In this document: piece by piece, positions 21,183-34,200 of the stretch
How positions within the stretch are numbered: position 1 is the first letter of the stretch
Layout: every line of letters starts with the position of its first letter
Assembly: GCA_036898135.1 (NCBI GenBank)
Contig: CM072525.1
Coordinates: 52,806,799-52,870,798 of the forward strand
Source: Oncomelania hupensis
Taxonomy: Eukaryota > Mollusca > Gastropoda > Littorinimorpha > Pomatiopsidae
DNA: 64,000 nt
Reading direction: 5' to 3'
Made by a program: the position numbers and the translations under genes
Notes under the pieces: generated by a model
The model's input: only the letters and a program-made list of their open reading frames with translations
Databases searched by the model: none
What the model was told of the DNA's origin: nothing

Positions 21183-21479
21183 TAAGACGTAAGACGTAAG
21201 ACATTTTATTGAATAAACAATACATTGTTCATTTCAAGGCCACAGGCCACATTAAAACCCAACAATGAAACGCCTCATAAATGTACAAACACAATGTACG
21301 CGTCCCTAAAATCGGTCCATGATTTAAATACGATTGAGTAAAAAACCAGTTTAAAAAAATTTCTAACATTAAGTTAACACAAGATGTATACAACACACAC
21401 ACAAATGCCCTTATACCACATCTATCCTTTCTCATTTTTTCCCAAACCCATGTTTTTAATTCTCGCTGTTATTGAACTT

Positions 21480-21885
21480 TCTAGCATCATTTTTCTGTCA
21501 AATCTCTACTCAGTCTCTCCCTTATTCTTAAATGCAACTATCTTCATTACATCATTTTCTCACAAACATATGCATCTTTACCCACAACTATCTGTCCATT
21601 CGCATCGTGTTCTCATACACACTGCTTTCTGACATCAATCTGTCCATCCGCAAACATTTTATTAAACACCTGCATTTTAACACACATCTGTCAATCTAGT
21701 ATCATTTTCTCTCAAACACATGTTCTAGCATAACAGATCTTGCTATCTTACAACCATTTTCCAAGTAAACACATTCATTTTAACACGCATCTATATCTGT
21801 AAATCTTACATAATTTTCTCTCGGACACCAGCATTCTTACACAACACACAACTGTCTATTTTGCATTATTTTCTTTCAAGACATC
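21480..21885. repeat. Degenerate ~50-65-bp CT/AC-rich tandem repeat
   Basis: Variants of ATCATTTTCTCTCAAACACA followed by CATTTTAACACACATCTGTC recur near 21484, 21551, 21648, 21704, 21757, 21806 and 21863. Spacing is irregular and divergence is high. Confidence 0.55.
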
Positions 21886-21918
21886 CGGTTTCTAAATGTA
21901 AAAATAAATAACAACAAC

Positions 21919-21927
21919 AACAACAAC

Positions 21928-22003
<76 letters not shown>
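21919..22003. repeat. AAT microsatellite, probable 3' tail of the adjacent LINE remnant
   Basis: This long (AAT)n run lies downstream, on the minus strand, of the LINE C-terminal frame ending at 22079. This is the position and type of a CR1/RTE-like simple-repeat tail. Confidence 0.85.
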
Positions 22004-22004
<1 letters not shown>

Positions 22005-22078
22005 AAAATAAATACATAAATAAAATTAAGAAGAAGAAATAAACAACAAAGAACTATGTCATAAACCATTTCTGCCTA

Positions 22079-22540
22079 TTAATTTTCTATAGCATGCTCT
22101 TGTCGTTTCTGGAAAACCCTGTAAAGGTATTTTGACAGTTGCATAATAACTTGTTCTTCATCGTTTGCCATAATCAATTCTACAGAAACATTGTTCGGAT
22201 TACCCACAGCATACTCCAAAAAAGGAATACCCCGTCTTAATTCAGCATACCCTGTACAATCTAGTAAAACATGTTTTTCATCTTCATTTGCACTTTGACA
22301 GACTGGGCACAGAAGATGTCTTGGTATAACATCCTGACGATATCTTAGATTATGTACACGAATTGGGGAAACACCAAATCTGAACTTGATATATGCTTGC
22401 CGAAAACAGCGAAGCTGGCTGACATTAAAATAATTCTCAGATCCAAAAGTACGTTTAAAACTGGCATAAAACTCAAAACGATCAGAAGAAGTAATTTCAG
22501 CCATCCAGTCTTGTCTGTACTGATCAACCAATCGCTGTTT

Positions 22541-22545
<5 letters not shown>
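22079..22545 (-). pseudogene. LINE C-terminal fragment with RT-associated zinc cluster
   Basis: The minus-strand frame includes CPVCQSANEDEKHVLLDC, a C-x2-C...H-x4-C cluster of the sort found after reverse transcriptase in many non-LTR elements, with FRFGVSPIRVH before it. The RT catalytic part is missing. The right end runs into a GA microsatellite, so it is 5'-truncated. The clade is not determined. Confidence 0.6.

Positions 22546-22587
<42 letters not shown>
22543..22587. repeat. GA microsatellite
   Basis: A pure (GA)n run at the truncated 5' border of the LINE remnant. Confidence 0.95.
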
Positions 22588-22589
<2 letters not shown>

Positions 22590-22616
22590 ATGAATAAATT
22601 ACATGATTATTGCTTT

Positions 22617-23150
22617 AGGTCCAGCGGACTCTTCGGAGCCAAATCAGGACTAGTATAGCCGAATCAGGACCACACAATCAAGATCACAACTTGGCTGAAA
22701 GAGGACTCGCCTCTGATCCGCATAAAAGATCTGCCGAGACAACCCTAGTGGTAACACTGAAGGCTCTTCACCAGCCGGTCACTTTATAATAAAGACATCC
22801 CACGCAGGGGACGCTGAGGCTATACTCTAATTTATCGAACCCCCCTTTAAAAAAATAAAATAGAATATAAACATCATTATAAAATATCAACAAAACACAT
22901 ACATATAAAATGCCTACATTGCCAAATAATAACATCATAGGAAGCCCCAGTGACCACCTGGCAGAAAGCGTCCAATATTTCCAAGCTGATCCAACAGACC
23001 TCACACACAAATGTGGAGTTTTGTCCCGGAAGAGTTTTCAAGAAAAAAGGTAGGTGACTGGTCTAGCGAAGAAGAAGAAGATAGTATAATAGATTGATAG
23101 AACAGAATAGGAATGAAAAAGAACAAAGAAGAAAGACAGCGACAGTGGGA
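22617..23150. repeat. ~500-bp dispersed repeat, copy 2
   Basis: This is a second copy of the sequence at 19884-20390, with an extra partial duplication of the GAATCAGGAC phrase near its start. The left edge continues ATTGCTTTAGGTCCAGC, which also ends the 67-bp insert at 47033 (inverted there). Confidence 0.75.
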
Positions 23151-23334
23151 ATTTAAAGCTTTAAATTTCCAGAAAGTGGGGATACTATTTATACTAAAAC
23201 CCCCGGCACTCCCACAGGGAGAGGGGGGACGGAGGGGGGGGGGAAGGAGAGAAAGAGGTGTCTCAATGTCTAACAAGCTTCAACACTGTAACTGTAGTTT
23301 CTGACAAATTAACAAACAAACTATACAATGTATA

Positions 23335-23460
23335 TGGGCAAAGCTCACTAACTCGCATACTCCTTATGGAACTCGCAATATTTAACATGAAAATGAGTGC
23401 CCAGAAAAAGAAAAAAAATGAAATGGTGGCATTAAAATGGTTTTGCGTTCACTATTGGAA
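23335..23460. repeat. Dispersed repeat with CTTATGGAACT core
   Basis: The phrase CTTATGGAACTCGCAATATT followed by TAACATGAAAATGAGTGC recurs at 26340-26410 and 29950-30060. The end of the zinc-finger frame reads into this repeat, so its last codons are not original. Confidence 0.7.
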
Positions 23461-24221
23461 CTAAAAAATGGACATGCATGCCTGTACAACAATGTCTTCC
23501 TGTAATATCCATAGCAATCCGGGCATGGCACATAGTCAGAGTGATGAGCACTTTCTTTTTGTGAGGAAGGCCTTTGTACCACCAACAAAGATCCTTGGCC
23601 ATCCTTTAAGACCTTCACATTATGAAGGTGATTTCCTATATTTCTCATTTTTATCAGCAGTTTGTCTTTCTCTTTTGTATCTTTACTGTGTGCATATTCC
23701 CTGACACTTTCCTCGCCTGAATGCATTGTCAGCAAATGTCTTGGAAGACGTTTCTGTGGTTTTTCGCAGTATGCACAAATCCAACTCTTTTTATCTTCAG
23801 ATGACTGAACAGTTATTGTAGAACTTACAATGGCACCTTCGCGAGTATGCTCACTAGCAGAACTGTTCTGCAGTTTGACTGCTCTTTTGTACAAGCTGTG
23901 CCTGCCTTTGCTATGTGGAATTCGGATGACTGAACACAGCATTCTTTGCCACCTTTGTTATCATACACAGGAACAGCAGTAGTCACAGTGGAACTCATCG
24001 GTAATTTGCCTGGCTGCTCTTTTCCTGGAAAGTCGTCATTTTCACTTTCAGGGTCTGTAGGTGGGATTACATTTTCAGAATTAGCAGTAGAACCAGAAGA
24101 GTCAATCTCTGTATCATTATCAGGAACAAAAATAGGATCAACATCGCTATCTGCATCCTGCAATTTGTCTGATGACCCAGAACTGAAGAGTGATTCACTG
24201 TGAGAACCGCTGGAGCAATCC
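23400..24221 (-). pseudogene. C2H2-type zinc-finger protein exon, probably frame-broken
   Basis: A pyrimidine-rich tract ending ACAG places an acceptor at 24222 on the minus strand. A serine/aspartate-rich region follows (SESLFSSGSSDKL, DSDVDPIFVPDN). Then, in a shifted frame, come two zinc-binding modules: WICAYCEKPQKRLPRHLLTMH and YVPCPDCYGYYRKTLLYRHAC, linked by HNVKVL and LLVVQRP. I recall this two-module layout from large invertebrate gene families that sometimes continue into a tyrosine-recombinase-like part, which is absent here. The frame change near 23880-23945 suggests decay, or an unseen intron. The 3' end is replaced by a dispersed repeat. Confidence 0.55.
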
Positions 24222-24465
24222 TGTTTAAAAACAAAAGAAAACAAACGAATAAAAATCCTAATGAAAAGAATGAGAGAACGAAAGAAACGACGAAAAGGGC
24301 ATCAACTATGTATGACTGACCTATACACATTAAACAAAACTAATGGTTATTTTAAGGATGTTGGGGACGTTGAAATCAAAGTGGATAGAATTTCCTTTAA
24401 AAATGAGGTTTGTTTTAAAGCACACATCCTGAGAATACATAAAATGCAAAACAAAACAATAAAAG

Positions 24466-24766
24466 CAGTGGCGTATCTAGGGATTTGGGGGCCCGGGGGG
24501 CTTGGCCTCTTTGGGGGCCCCTGCATTTTAACATTCGACATCATGACATGAGATAATGTACCTAATAAATATATAAGTCTAAATTCACTAACTTATACAA
24601 CAACGTGAATACCAAGATTACATGGAGGTGGCGTAATATTTAATATTTAAGTTAAACAAATTTTAGCACTCTCCTTTGGGGGCCCGTTTCAAGTGGAGGC
24701 CCGGGGGTATTTTGACTTTGGACACCCCCTCTCACCCCCTCCCCTAGCTAGTAGCCTACGCCACTG
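24466..24766. mobile_element. hAT-like MITE, 301 bp, with perfect 8-bp duplication
   Basis: The ends are CAGTGGCGTA and its inverse TACGCCACTG. The direct repeat AATAAAAG lies on each side (24458-24465 and 24767-24774). The inside is GGGGGCCC-rich at both ends with no coding capacity. An 8-bp duplication and CAGTGGCGTA-type termini are typical of hAT elements. Confidence 0.9.
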
Positions 24767-24774
24767 AATAAAAG

Positions 24775-26410
24775 TATATCATGCAGTGTATTTTTCAAGT
24801 TGGAACATAATTTCTGAACTAAAGGGTGGCAACCTTGAGAGAAAAGTAGTATACTAGTTATCATCTGCACGGATAAAATTAAAATGACGATCTGAGCATG
24901 AAAATCTCCAGCAAGGTAAGAAGTATGCTTTGTAAGTAAATTTCAAACATTTTTGTGATAGAAAATTAAATTTCAGTGAGAACAATGCAATTTTGAACCT
25001 ATCTGAAATTAAAGCTACAAGAAACCATGAAATAGTAGATATAATTGCCTGAAACTCTGCAGGCACAATCATTATTATCATGTTGTTATTCACACAAAAA
25101 TAAACACAGGTCGCCGAGCTAAATTTTGACCTATAGAGAGGTTACACTTAATACACTCCTTAGCGATCTAGCAGTTTTGGGCCCAGACCAGAGCTTACAA
25201 TAAAAGTGTAATCAGAATGTTTTGAATTTTTACAGATAGTAGTTTCATTATCATCTTGTTACAATCCCCCTTTAAAGGTTAGAGAGCATAGTTTGCATTA
25301 TGTCTGTCTCTCTGTCTGCTTGAATGTATGCTAGCCTGTTTGTTTCTTGATCTCCGGTGTTAACGGTCCATTTGAGTTGAAACTTGCTTTATTCAATGCT
25401 AGGTAGATGCTCATTGAGAAGGGAATTCCTGTTTTCACCTCAAGCGACGCGGCCGCAATGCAGCGCCACAAATCAAAGTCGGATATCAGCGGTGTTTATT
25501 GTCCGTGGGAAATGAACTTTGGGAAATAGATTTTGTAGGGTACCAGGTCAGTGACCACCAAAAATAGGAATGAAATACTCCAAATGCGGCAATATGTATC
25601 AATCTCACGCTTACGGGCACATATTATTGTTAATACATTCAGAGCACAGTGTTTTCATTCTTGTCATTTCTACTTCGAAAGCGCACACTTACCTTGCTTT
25701 CGACCTACCGATTTTTCTATTCTTCATGATCTTTCCATTGTGATGATATTTGGTAATTATATATGTTATCATATACCTCCATATGAAAATATCTAGATCC
25801 GCTCGGAGAATGAGCATAAAGGGCTGGAAACAAGCACAGGCCTTTTGGTATGTCGTCAGCGCATTTCTGACGTCATCCCTTGCAGGCTGACATTAAAAAT
25901 AAAAAAATAAAAAAAAGCTGTTCTGCACAAACTACTTGACCTATTAAGAAGACCTATTTGCATGCACTTCTATGTCTAGGTTCATTTCTGGTCCCAACGC
26001 TGTGGTTGCCTATACAGTTTAGTTTCTGTTGATGTAAAATGGAAACAACACAGGCACCTAGATCTAATTGAACACATGTCAACAACAAACGGCAACATTC
26101 TCACACTAACGAAAGGAATTCACTTACTATTGATTAACATCACCCGGGAACAAACGAGTCAAAAATAATACAGTTTTGGCATTTTTACATCATCATTTAC
26201 ACTGATCGGGTAAACAAAATCTATTTTGGCAATTCACGCTTTGTTTCTTTACAAGCAAATGCCGTCACATCATCACCGAACTGAGTGATTTCATTTGAGT
26301 ACTCTTAGCATGTGTGCAACGAAAATAATTCGATTTAGAAGGGCAAAGCCAATATGACTCACATGCTCCTTATGGAACTTGCAATATTTAACATGAAAAT
26401 GAGTGCCACT
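24775..26410. other. Mostly unique-looking non-coding DNA
   Basis: No gene is supported. It includes a GC-richer patch near 25440-25480 with a GCGGCCGC site, and a dispersed repeat at 26340-26410. Confidence 0.55.
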
Positions 26411-26457
26411 CTAGCCCTAACCCTAACCCAAATTCTAACTGTAATCCTAACGCTAAA
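26411..26457. repeat. Short telomere-like CCCTAA tract
   Basis: It starts TAGCCCTAACCCTAACCC and then decays through CTAACT and CTAACG variants. It has only two perfect repeats, so it may be chance or an old repair patch. Confidence 0.5.
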
Positions 26458-26606
26458 CACATGTATCAACATTTGCCGTAAAAATTGTATTCCGTATCTT
26501 TGCGTACTAATACAATTATGAATGAGCAAAACGATGACCAAATCGACGTACATGCTCCTAATATGACCGCAAGAATTTGGGCTTTTATCTGTACAACTTC
26601 GCCTTG

Positions 26607-29389
26607 TGGGGTCGGGCACTGAATAGAATAGACACAACGTTTCCCGGCGTGTTGTAAGAGGCGGATAACAGGGGTGATGTCAGCACGGCATCACTGGGCG
26701 AAAGTCTTCTATACAGAAGTCACCGGCCAGGACGGAGGAATCTCACAGGTTCAACGACCACGTGCTCGGGGCCAAGGCGAGCCACACTGTATTCGTGGAA
26801 ATCGGCTGTGGCCAACAGCCTGAAGAGGATTTGGCCCTGCCAGGCAGGTCTTTCTTGCCCAAGACACACTGCATGATCAATAGAACCATTCACTCCATAA
26901 CGGATCGGTCATCGCCCGTGAGACCATGGACCGCGCCTTCCGTTGGCCACCAGGACGGATGTGATAAGTGTGCTACTGATGGACAACTTAGCAAGATCCG
27001 CACGAGAAACAACATCGTCATAGGAACCTGGAATGTCAAGACCCTAACTGCGGAAGGACAATTAGAAGAACTGGCCCACGAGCTGGATTACTATCGACGA
27101 AACGTTTTAGGTATTAGCAAACTGCGCTGGAAAGGCCTAGGTCAAACAACGACAAAGGCCACAAGCTTTATTTCAGCGGTAGATATGACAAGCACGAACA
27201 CGGCGTTGGATTCTTAGTCCACAAGAACATTCTAGCCACTGTCATGGTTTTGCCGCTCAGTCTCCAGTAGACTCATTACCATCCGTCTGAGAGCAGCCCC
27301 TTTCAACATCACCATCATCCAGACCTATGCCCCAACATTAGAATATGACGACAGCGAAGTGGAGGATTTGTATGAAAATCTACAGGCGGTCCTTGACCAT
27401 GTGCCGAAAAAGGACATAGTCATAGTGCAAGGCGACTGGAATGCCAATGTTGGCCAAGATGCGCACCACAAATGGGGAGACCCATGTGGACCCCACTGCA
27501 ACAATGAGACAAATAACAGGGGTCTGAGACTGTTGGTGTTTGCCAGATACAACAATTTGATACTGGCAAACACGCTTGGTCTCTACAAAAAATCCAGACG
27601 ACGGACTAGGCACAGCTCCGGCGGGGAGCATCACAAGCAGATCGACTGCATCATGGTCAAGAAACGCTTCAGATCAAGCGTCAAAATTGGCAGGACACGC
27701 ACTTTTCCAGGAGCAGACATCGGAAGTGACCACGATCTCGTGATCATGTCTTTCCGGCTCCACTTGAAGAGAGTACACACAGCAAAGTGCACTACACTGA
27801 AGTTCGACCTGGACAAACTGCAATACCCGGAGGTGATAGAAATATTTCAGGCCACAATTGGAGGGAAATTTTTACCACTGCTCATTTTGGGAGCTGGTGA
27901 AGTAGATTCAACACCATGACCACCACCTTCAACTCAGCTGTGAAAGATGCCGCCACTGAGATCCTTGGCAAGCACCGGCCAAAGAAGAAGCAGTGGATCA
28001 CACCTGAACGTTCGGACCTGTGTGATAAACGAAGAGAGATGAAGAAGAAAAAGTACACCTCACAGCGAGCTGATGTCTACCGAAAATTCAACAATGACAT
28101 CCGAAAAGGCATGCACACAGCAAAGGAGAACTGGATAGAAGATCAATGCCAGACAATAGAGAACAGTCTGAACAAGAACAACTGCAAGAAGGCCTATATA
28201 CCAGATTGTGAAGCGTCTGAAAAGTGTTAAACAGCTCAATGTCTCCACGATCCAAAGCAAACAACATCTATATCATGTGTTCGTAGACTTCAAGAAGGCG
28301 TTTGACAGAGTCTGGCATTCGTCTCTGTGGGCAACCATGAGAGTGTACAACATCAGCCATAAAATGATTGAAGTCATCAAACGCCTGTATGACAAGGCTA
28401 CCAGTGCAGTCCTCCATAACAGCGCCATGGGAAACTGGTTCAGAACAACAGTTGGTGTGCGTCAAGGAAGCCTACTCTCTCCAACCTCTTCAACATCTTC
28501 CTAGAGCGCATCATGTCAGATGCCCTTGCAGATCACGAAGACACAGTCAGCATAGGGGGTAGAGCAATCTCCAACCTTCGTTTTGCGGATGACATTGATG
28601 GATTGGCTGGAGAGGAACAAGAACTTGAACAGCTGGTACAGAGGCTTGACACCACCTCTAGAGTCTATGGAATGGAAATAAGTGCAGTGAAGACCAACAA
28701 CATCTATGATGACCAACAACACCAATGGCATTAACACGGAGATCAAAGTCCAAGGCCAATCCCTCAACACAGTGCATAGCTTCAAATATTTAGGAGCCAT
28801 TGTATCAGACAATGGGTCCCGACAAGAAGTTCTCTCCAGGAGCGCACAGGCAACTGCTGCCCTGGCAAGGTTGAAGCCCATTTGGAAAGACATTCAGTCT
28901 ACATTCCAAGGTAAGACTGCTGCTCTCCCTTGTCATCTCCATCTTCCTATATACTTGCGAAGCATGGACCCTCACAGCAGATCTACAGCGAAGAATACAA
29001 AGCATGGAGATGAGGTGCTACGGAAGACTTCTGGGCATTTCCTATACCCAGCAAATCACCAACGACGAAGTCCGACAGACCATCACACAAACCATTGGAC
29101 AACACGATGACATGCTCACAGTGGTGAAGAAACGGAAACTCGGATGGTATGGCCACGTCACCAGATCATCAGGCCTTGCAAAGACCATTCTGCAAGGCAC
29201 AGCGCACGGAGGTAGAAGAAGAGGGAGACCGAAAAAGAGGTGGGAGACAACATTCGAGAATGGACTGGTTTGACACTGAGCGAAGTCATCAGGGTTGTTG
29301 AGGACAGAGAAAGATGGAGTACGCTGGTTAAATTATCATCTGTGGTGCCCCTACGACCTCCGAGTTACGGGATGGGATAGGATAGGATT
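26607..29389 (+). pseudogene. RTE-like LINE copy with internal deletion
   Basis: The 5' end shares GGGCACTGAATAGAATAG with the composite copies, and the 3' end has GGATA repeats. Frames at 26762-27217 (endonuclease start), 27359-27919, 27916-28230, 28208-28504, 28513-28734 and 28706-29273 are fragments of one protein split by frameshifts. Near 28258 about 550 bp between the linker and the RT are missing, with AGCAA-like sequence at the join. FADD and the basic GRP(K)KRW tail are present. Target duplication is not clear. It cannot encode an active protein. Confidence 0.85.
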
Positions 29390-30166
29390 AAACATGGCGG
29401 AGATATAGAGGAGATGGTGTGGGTACTTAAACTGACAGTGCAATGAGGTTGGCCTTGCCCGGGGTTTTCCGATTAGGATGCAGCTGACCCGATCGTGGCT
29501 GCGTGTACATTTGTATCAATACTTCAGTTTCGTTCATTATCGGTCAATGACGTATTTCTAGTCATAAACTTTGCATGTTGCGCTTTGTTGTTATGTTTTG
29601 ATAAGAAAATTAATGTGATCGTAAATCAGCGTACACAAATCTACGTCTTTATTTATACATGTGTCTGGTACATTGTAAGAACCACTTTCTGCTGGCTACA
29701 ACATTGTCCTTCAGTAAAGAATTCGGCTATTTTAGCTTCCATTGATTGTTTTGATCCACACGAAAAGATGGGTAAGCAGGGCAGGGGTGGGGAGAGGGGG
29801 AGGAGGAGGGGAGTGGGAGGGTAAGGTACATGACATGGTTACTCATTTATTTTAAAGGAAACCAGCAGGCCTATTTTTAGTAAGTTGTTCATTTTGAAGC
29901 AATAATGGTATTGGATGCAGTCAATCTATCTTTCAAATATAATTAGAAGGGGCAAAGCCTATATGACTCACACGCTGCTTACAGAACTTGCAATATTTAA
30001 CATGAACATTACTGCTCAGAAAAAAATGAAACAGTGTGGCAATAAAATGCACAGTAATACCGACTTTGAATTTGATCTTCCTCTGCTCTTGACCTTAAAA
30101 TGACCTGGACCTCCGGATCCAAACACACGTATGTAATATCAAATGAACTACAGCAAAAGTTGTATT

Positions 30167-30225
30167 CCTATCCTATCCCGTAACTCGAAGGTCGTAGGGG
30201 CACCACAGATGATCGTTTAACCAGC
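30167..30225 (-). mobile_element. 59-bp RTE-like 3' stub
   Basis: It begins CCTATCCTATCC, then GTAACTCGAAGGTCGTAGGG, and ends at the TGGTTAAACGATC motif of the family. Flanks TTGTATT (30160-30166) and TTGTGTT (30228-30234) may be a slightly diverged target duplication. Confidence 0.75.
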
Positions 30226-31113
30226 TGTTGTGTTATGCAAAAAAACAAACCAAAAAAAACAAAAAAAAAAACAAAAAAAACAGTGACCTTGGGATGACCT
30301 TGACCTTAATGCGACCTCTCATGTTCATGTATGATCAAATAACCCAATGTTGTTGCATACTATGGGTTAAATAGAGCTATTCCACTGTACGATGACTTTT
30401 GTGTATGTTTTTACAAGGCCTAAAATGGCCTTGACCTTCAAGATCAACGCAAAAACGGAACATGTATGAAAGATCAATCTATCATTCCTAAATACAACAA
30501 GCTTGAACTTTATATCTCTGATAGTTTTGGGTCAAGATCACTTCAAAGTACCTACACTAGTCTTTGAACAGCTCCAGTGATCTTCACTTGGGAGAGAGGT
30601 TGAACAAATGTGCATAAGATGATATCTATCATGCACCAAAAGATCATACGTTCAATATTAATAACTTGGGGGGAAAAGGTTTTTATTTTTTGACTAACAT
30701 TATTTTGGCGACCCTATGACCTTGATCTTGACGTGACGTAATTCATTCACTTATAATTTATGACGTCTCATGGATATATACCATCTTGTCAAGTTTGGTT
30801 GTGATAGTTAAAATAGATTTTGAGATAGTAATCCACTTGCACATTTTGCACGTGTAGGCGGCGGACGGAAAACAAAAAGACGGACGGACTTTAAAAAAAA
30901 AAAAAAAAAAAAAAAAAAGTAATTTGTGGACTATTTAGGACTCATTTTGCACATATTTGCAAAAACCTGGAAACATTTTTTTTTGTTTGGGGGAGGGGGA
31001 GAGAGGAGGGGCGAGGTGGGGGTGGTGAGTACATAGACTCACATTGCTATGCATGTGAGTCAAACATTGAGTTCTTTGCCTTTTGGATAGTAGCGATTTT
31101 TTCAGATAGCCCC

Positions 31114-31194
<81 letters not shown>
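31114..31194. repeat. ATT microsatellite
   Basis: A pure (ATT)n tract about 80 bp long, some 70 bp before the second TIR element. Confidence 0.95.
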
Positions 31195-31195
<1 letters not shown>

Positions 31196-31265
31196 AGCAA
31201 CTAAAATAAAGAGTTTATTTACTTTAAAAAGCACATCCTTGCAGATTTACCTCTAGTAATCAATA

Positions 31266-34200
31266 CTGCCGTGAACTGACAAAACCGAGCAAGTCCACAA
31301 AACCTACTTTCGAGAAAATCGACGTTTTGTGTTGCGCTATATTACGCGATCGTTTCTGGAAGTTTAAGGGCATATTATAATGCAATTCCTCGATTTAAGA
31401 GTGCATACCTTGAATGTTAAAGAAATGTTTGATAGATTTGATGTTTTAAGACTATTTGTGGACTTGCTTTGTTTTGTCAGATTATTCGTAAGATAGATCT
31501 TTGTTGAGAACATGACAAAACCAAGCAAGTCACCCACTTGGTTTTGTCAGTTTATTATTGAATTAAATCCTTGTTAAAAAAATTCACAAAACCAAGTAAG
31601 TCAAATCCGCTTGGTTTTGTCAGTTTATTATTAAGTAAATCCTTGTTTTCAAAATTCACCAAACCAAGTAAGTCCCATAGGCCGTTTCGTTTCTTTGTTA
31701 AAAAGTCTGACGAGATGAGTCACATAAGTTGGGTTTTGTAAGATGTGGGTGCGGCAGTTACAGTGAGTGTATATGTGTGCCTGTTTATTGTTTTTAGCCA
31801 TTCTTCACTTAATATTCCTGGGTTGGTATGCAGGAGTCATGGGTTTTTTTGCTCTCCCTTCAAAATAATATTAGATGCAGCCAATTTAATTTTAAAAATA
31901 CAAAACTATTTTCCTTTCAGTTTCCTATTGTAGCGATCTTCCTGCCTTTACACCACGTGTATGTCTTGTATTTTGTTGCCCTTGTTGTGTGTCTGTAATA
32001 TATTTGTTGCTGTTTGTTTGTGGGTTCGGGCACTGAATAGAATAGGCCCAACGTTTCCCGGCGTGTCATAAGAGGCGACTAACAGGGGTAATGTTAGCAC
32101 GGCATCACTGGGCGAAAGTCTTCTACACAGAAGTCACCGGCCAGGGCGAGGAACCTCACGTTGCTACATGTTCAACGACCACGTGCTCGGGGCCAAGGCG
32201 AGCCACACTGTATTCGTGGATTTCGGCTGTGCCCAACAGCCTGGAGAGGATTGGGCACCGCCAGGTCCTTTTTTGCCCAAGACACACTACATGCATAATG
32301 ACACTATCCACTAATTCCATACCCGATAGGTCGTCGCCCGGCTCAAGGCCGCGCCTTCCGTTGGCACCAGGACGAGGGTGTTAAGTATGCTACTGATGGA
32401 CAATTTAGCAAGATCCGCACGAGAAACAACATCGTCATAGGAACCTGGAATGTCAGGACCTAACTGCGGAAGGAAAATTAGAACTGGCCCACGAGTTGGA
32501 CCACTATCGATGGAACGTTCTAGGCATTAGCGAACTGCGCTGGAAAGGCCTAGGTGAAACAACGACAGACAAAGGCCACAAGCTCTATTTCAGCGGTAGA
32601 GATGACAGGCACGAACACGGCGTTGGATTCTTGGTCCACAAGAACATTCTAGCCACTGTCATGGGTTGCAGCCCAGTAGACTCATTACCATCCGCCTGAG
32701 AGCAGCCCCTTTCAACATCACCATCATCCAGACCTATGCCCCAACATCAGACTATGACGACAGCGAAGTGGAGGATTTTTATGAAAATCTACAGGCGGTC
32801 CTTGACCAAGTGCCGAAGAAGGACATAGTCATAGTGCAAGGCGACTGGAATGCCAAGGTTGGCCAAGATGCGCACCACAACTGGGGAGACACATGTGGAC
32901 CCCACTGCAACAACGAGACAAATGACAGGGGTCTGAGATTCTTGGAGTTTGCCAGATACAACAATCTGGTACTGGCAAACACGCTTGGTCTCCACAAAAA
33001 CTCCAGACGATGGACATGGCACAGTCCCAGGGGGGAGCATCACAACCAAATAGACTACATCATGGTCAAGAAACGCTTCAGATCAAGCATCAACATTGGC
33101 AGGACACGCACTTTTCCAGGAGCAGACATCGGAAGTGACCACGATCTCTTGATGATGTCTTTCCGGCTCCACTTGAAGAGAGTAAATACTGCACTGGACT
33201 GAAGTTCGACCTGGACAAACTGCAAGACCCGGAGGTGGCAGAACTATTTCAGGCCACAATTGAAGGGAAATTTGCACCACTGCTCATTTTGGGGGCTGGT
33301 GAAGTAGAAGTCAACACCATGACCACCACCTTCAACTCAGCTGTGACAGATGCCGCCACTGAGATCCTTGGCAAGCACCGACCAAAGAAGTCTTGGACAG
33401 ATGAACAGAGTACTGCTCTGACCTTTACAACCATACACCAAATGGAGACCCATCAGTTCTAGCATGTCTCGAGAACAGAGAAGAAGAAATCCTCCCAATT
33501 CTCCAGGAAGAAGTTGAGGCAGCAGTGCAATCGCTAAAGAAAGGGAAGTCAGCGGGAGTGGACAACATACCCGCGGAACTGCTACAAGCGGGAGGAGAAG
33601 CGATGATTGATGCCCTTACCATTATCTGTAATAAGATCTGGAAGAGTGGAGAGTGGCCTATACCATGGGCCCAATCGCTTGTCATCACTCTTCCCAAAAA
33701 AGGTAACCTTCAGGAGTGTGAAAATTACCGCACCGTCAGCCTCATCATCCATCCCAGCAAGGTCCTCCTGAAAATATTACTCAACAGGTTGAAACCCCAA
33801 GCTGAACAAATCATAGCTGAAGAACAAGCAGGATTCAGGGTAGGGCGAAGTACCACTGAACAGATTTTCAACCTCAGAATAATCTGTGAGAAATACCTAC
33901 AGCACCAACATCATGTGTTCATAGACTTCAAGAAAACGTTTGACCGAGTCTGGCATGCAGCTCTATGGGCAACAATGAAAGCGTACAACATCAGACCTAA
34001 AATTATTGAAGTCATCAAAAACCTGTATGACAAGGCTATCAGTGCAGTCCTCCACAACAGCGCCATCGGTCACTGGTTCAGATCAACAATCGGTGTGCGT
34101 CAAGGATGCCTACTCTCTCCAACACCCTTCAACATCTTCCTAGAGCGCATCATGTCAGATGCTCTTGCAGATCACGAAGGCACAGTCAGCATAGGGGGTA

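Larger units (their letters stand above)
29390..31265. other. Non-coding region with G-rich patches, A-runs and a repeat rich in TGACCTTGACC
   Basis: No gene is supported. G-rich patches occur at 29775-29822 and 30985-31027, and A-runs at 30240-30280 and 30892-30918. A dispersed repeat starts near 29950. TGACCTTGACC-type motifs are scattered from 30088 to 30740, followed by GGCGGCGGACGG and GACGGACGGAC. Confidence 0.6.

Noticed and set aside
21007..21225. Arg-Glu and Leu-Ser repeat frames over GA runs (also 22352-22597 and 35531-35892)
   Set aside because: They are translations of GA microsatellites and lack any other coding feature.
21866..22069. Poly-tyrosine or poly-isoleucine frames over AAT runs (also 30935-31234, 56584-56826, 59040-59291)
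   Set aside because: They are translations of AAT or ATT microsatellites.
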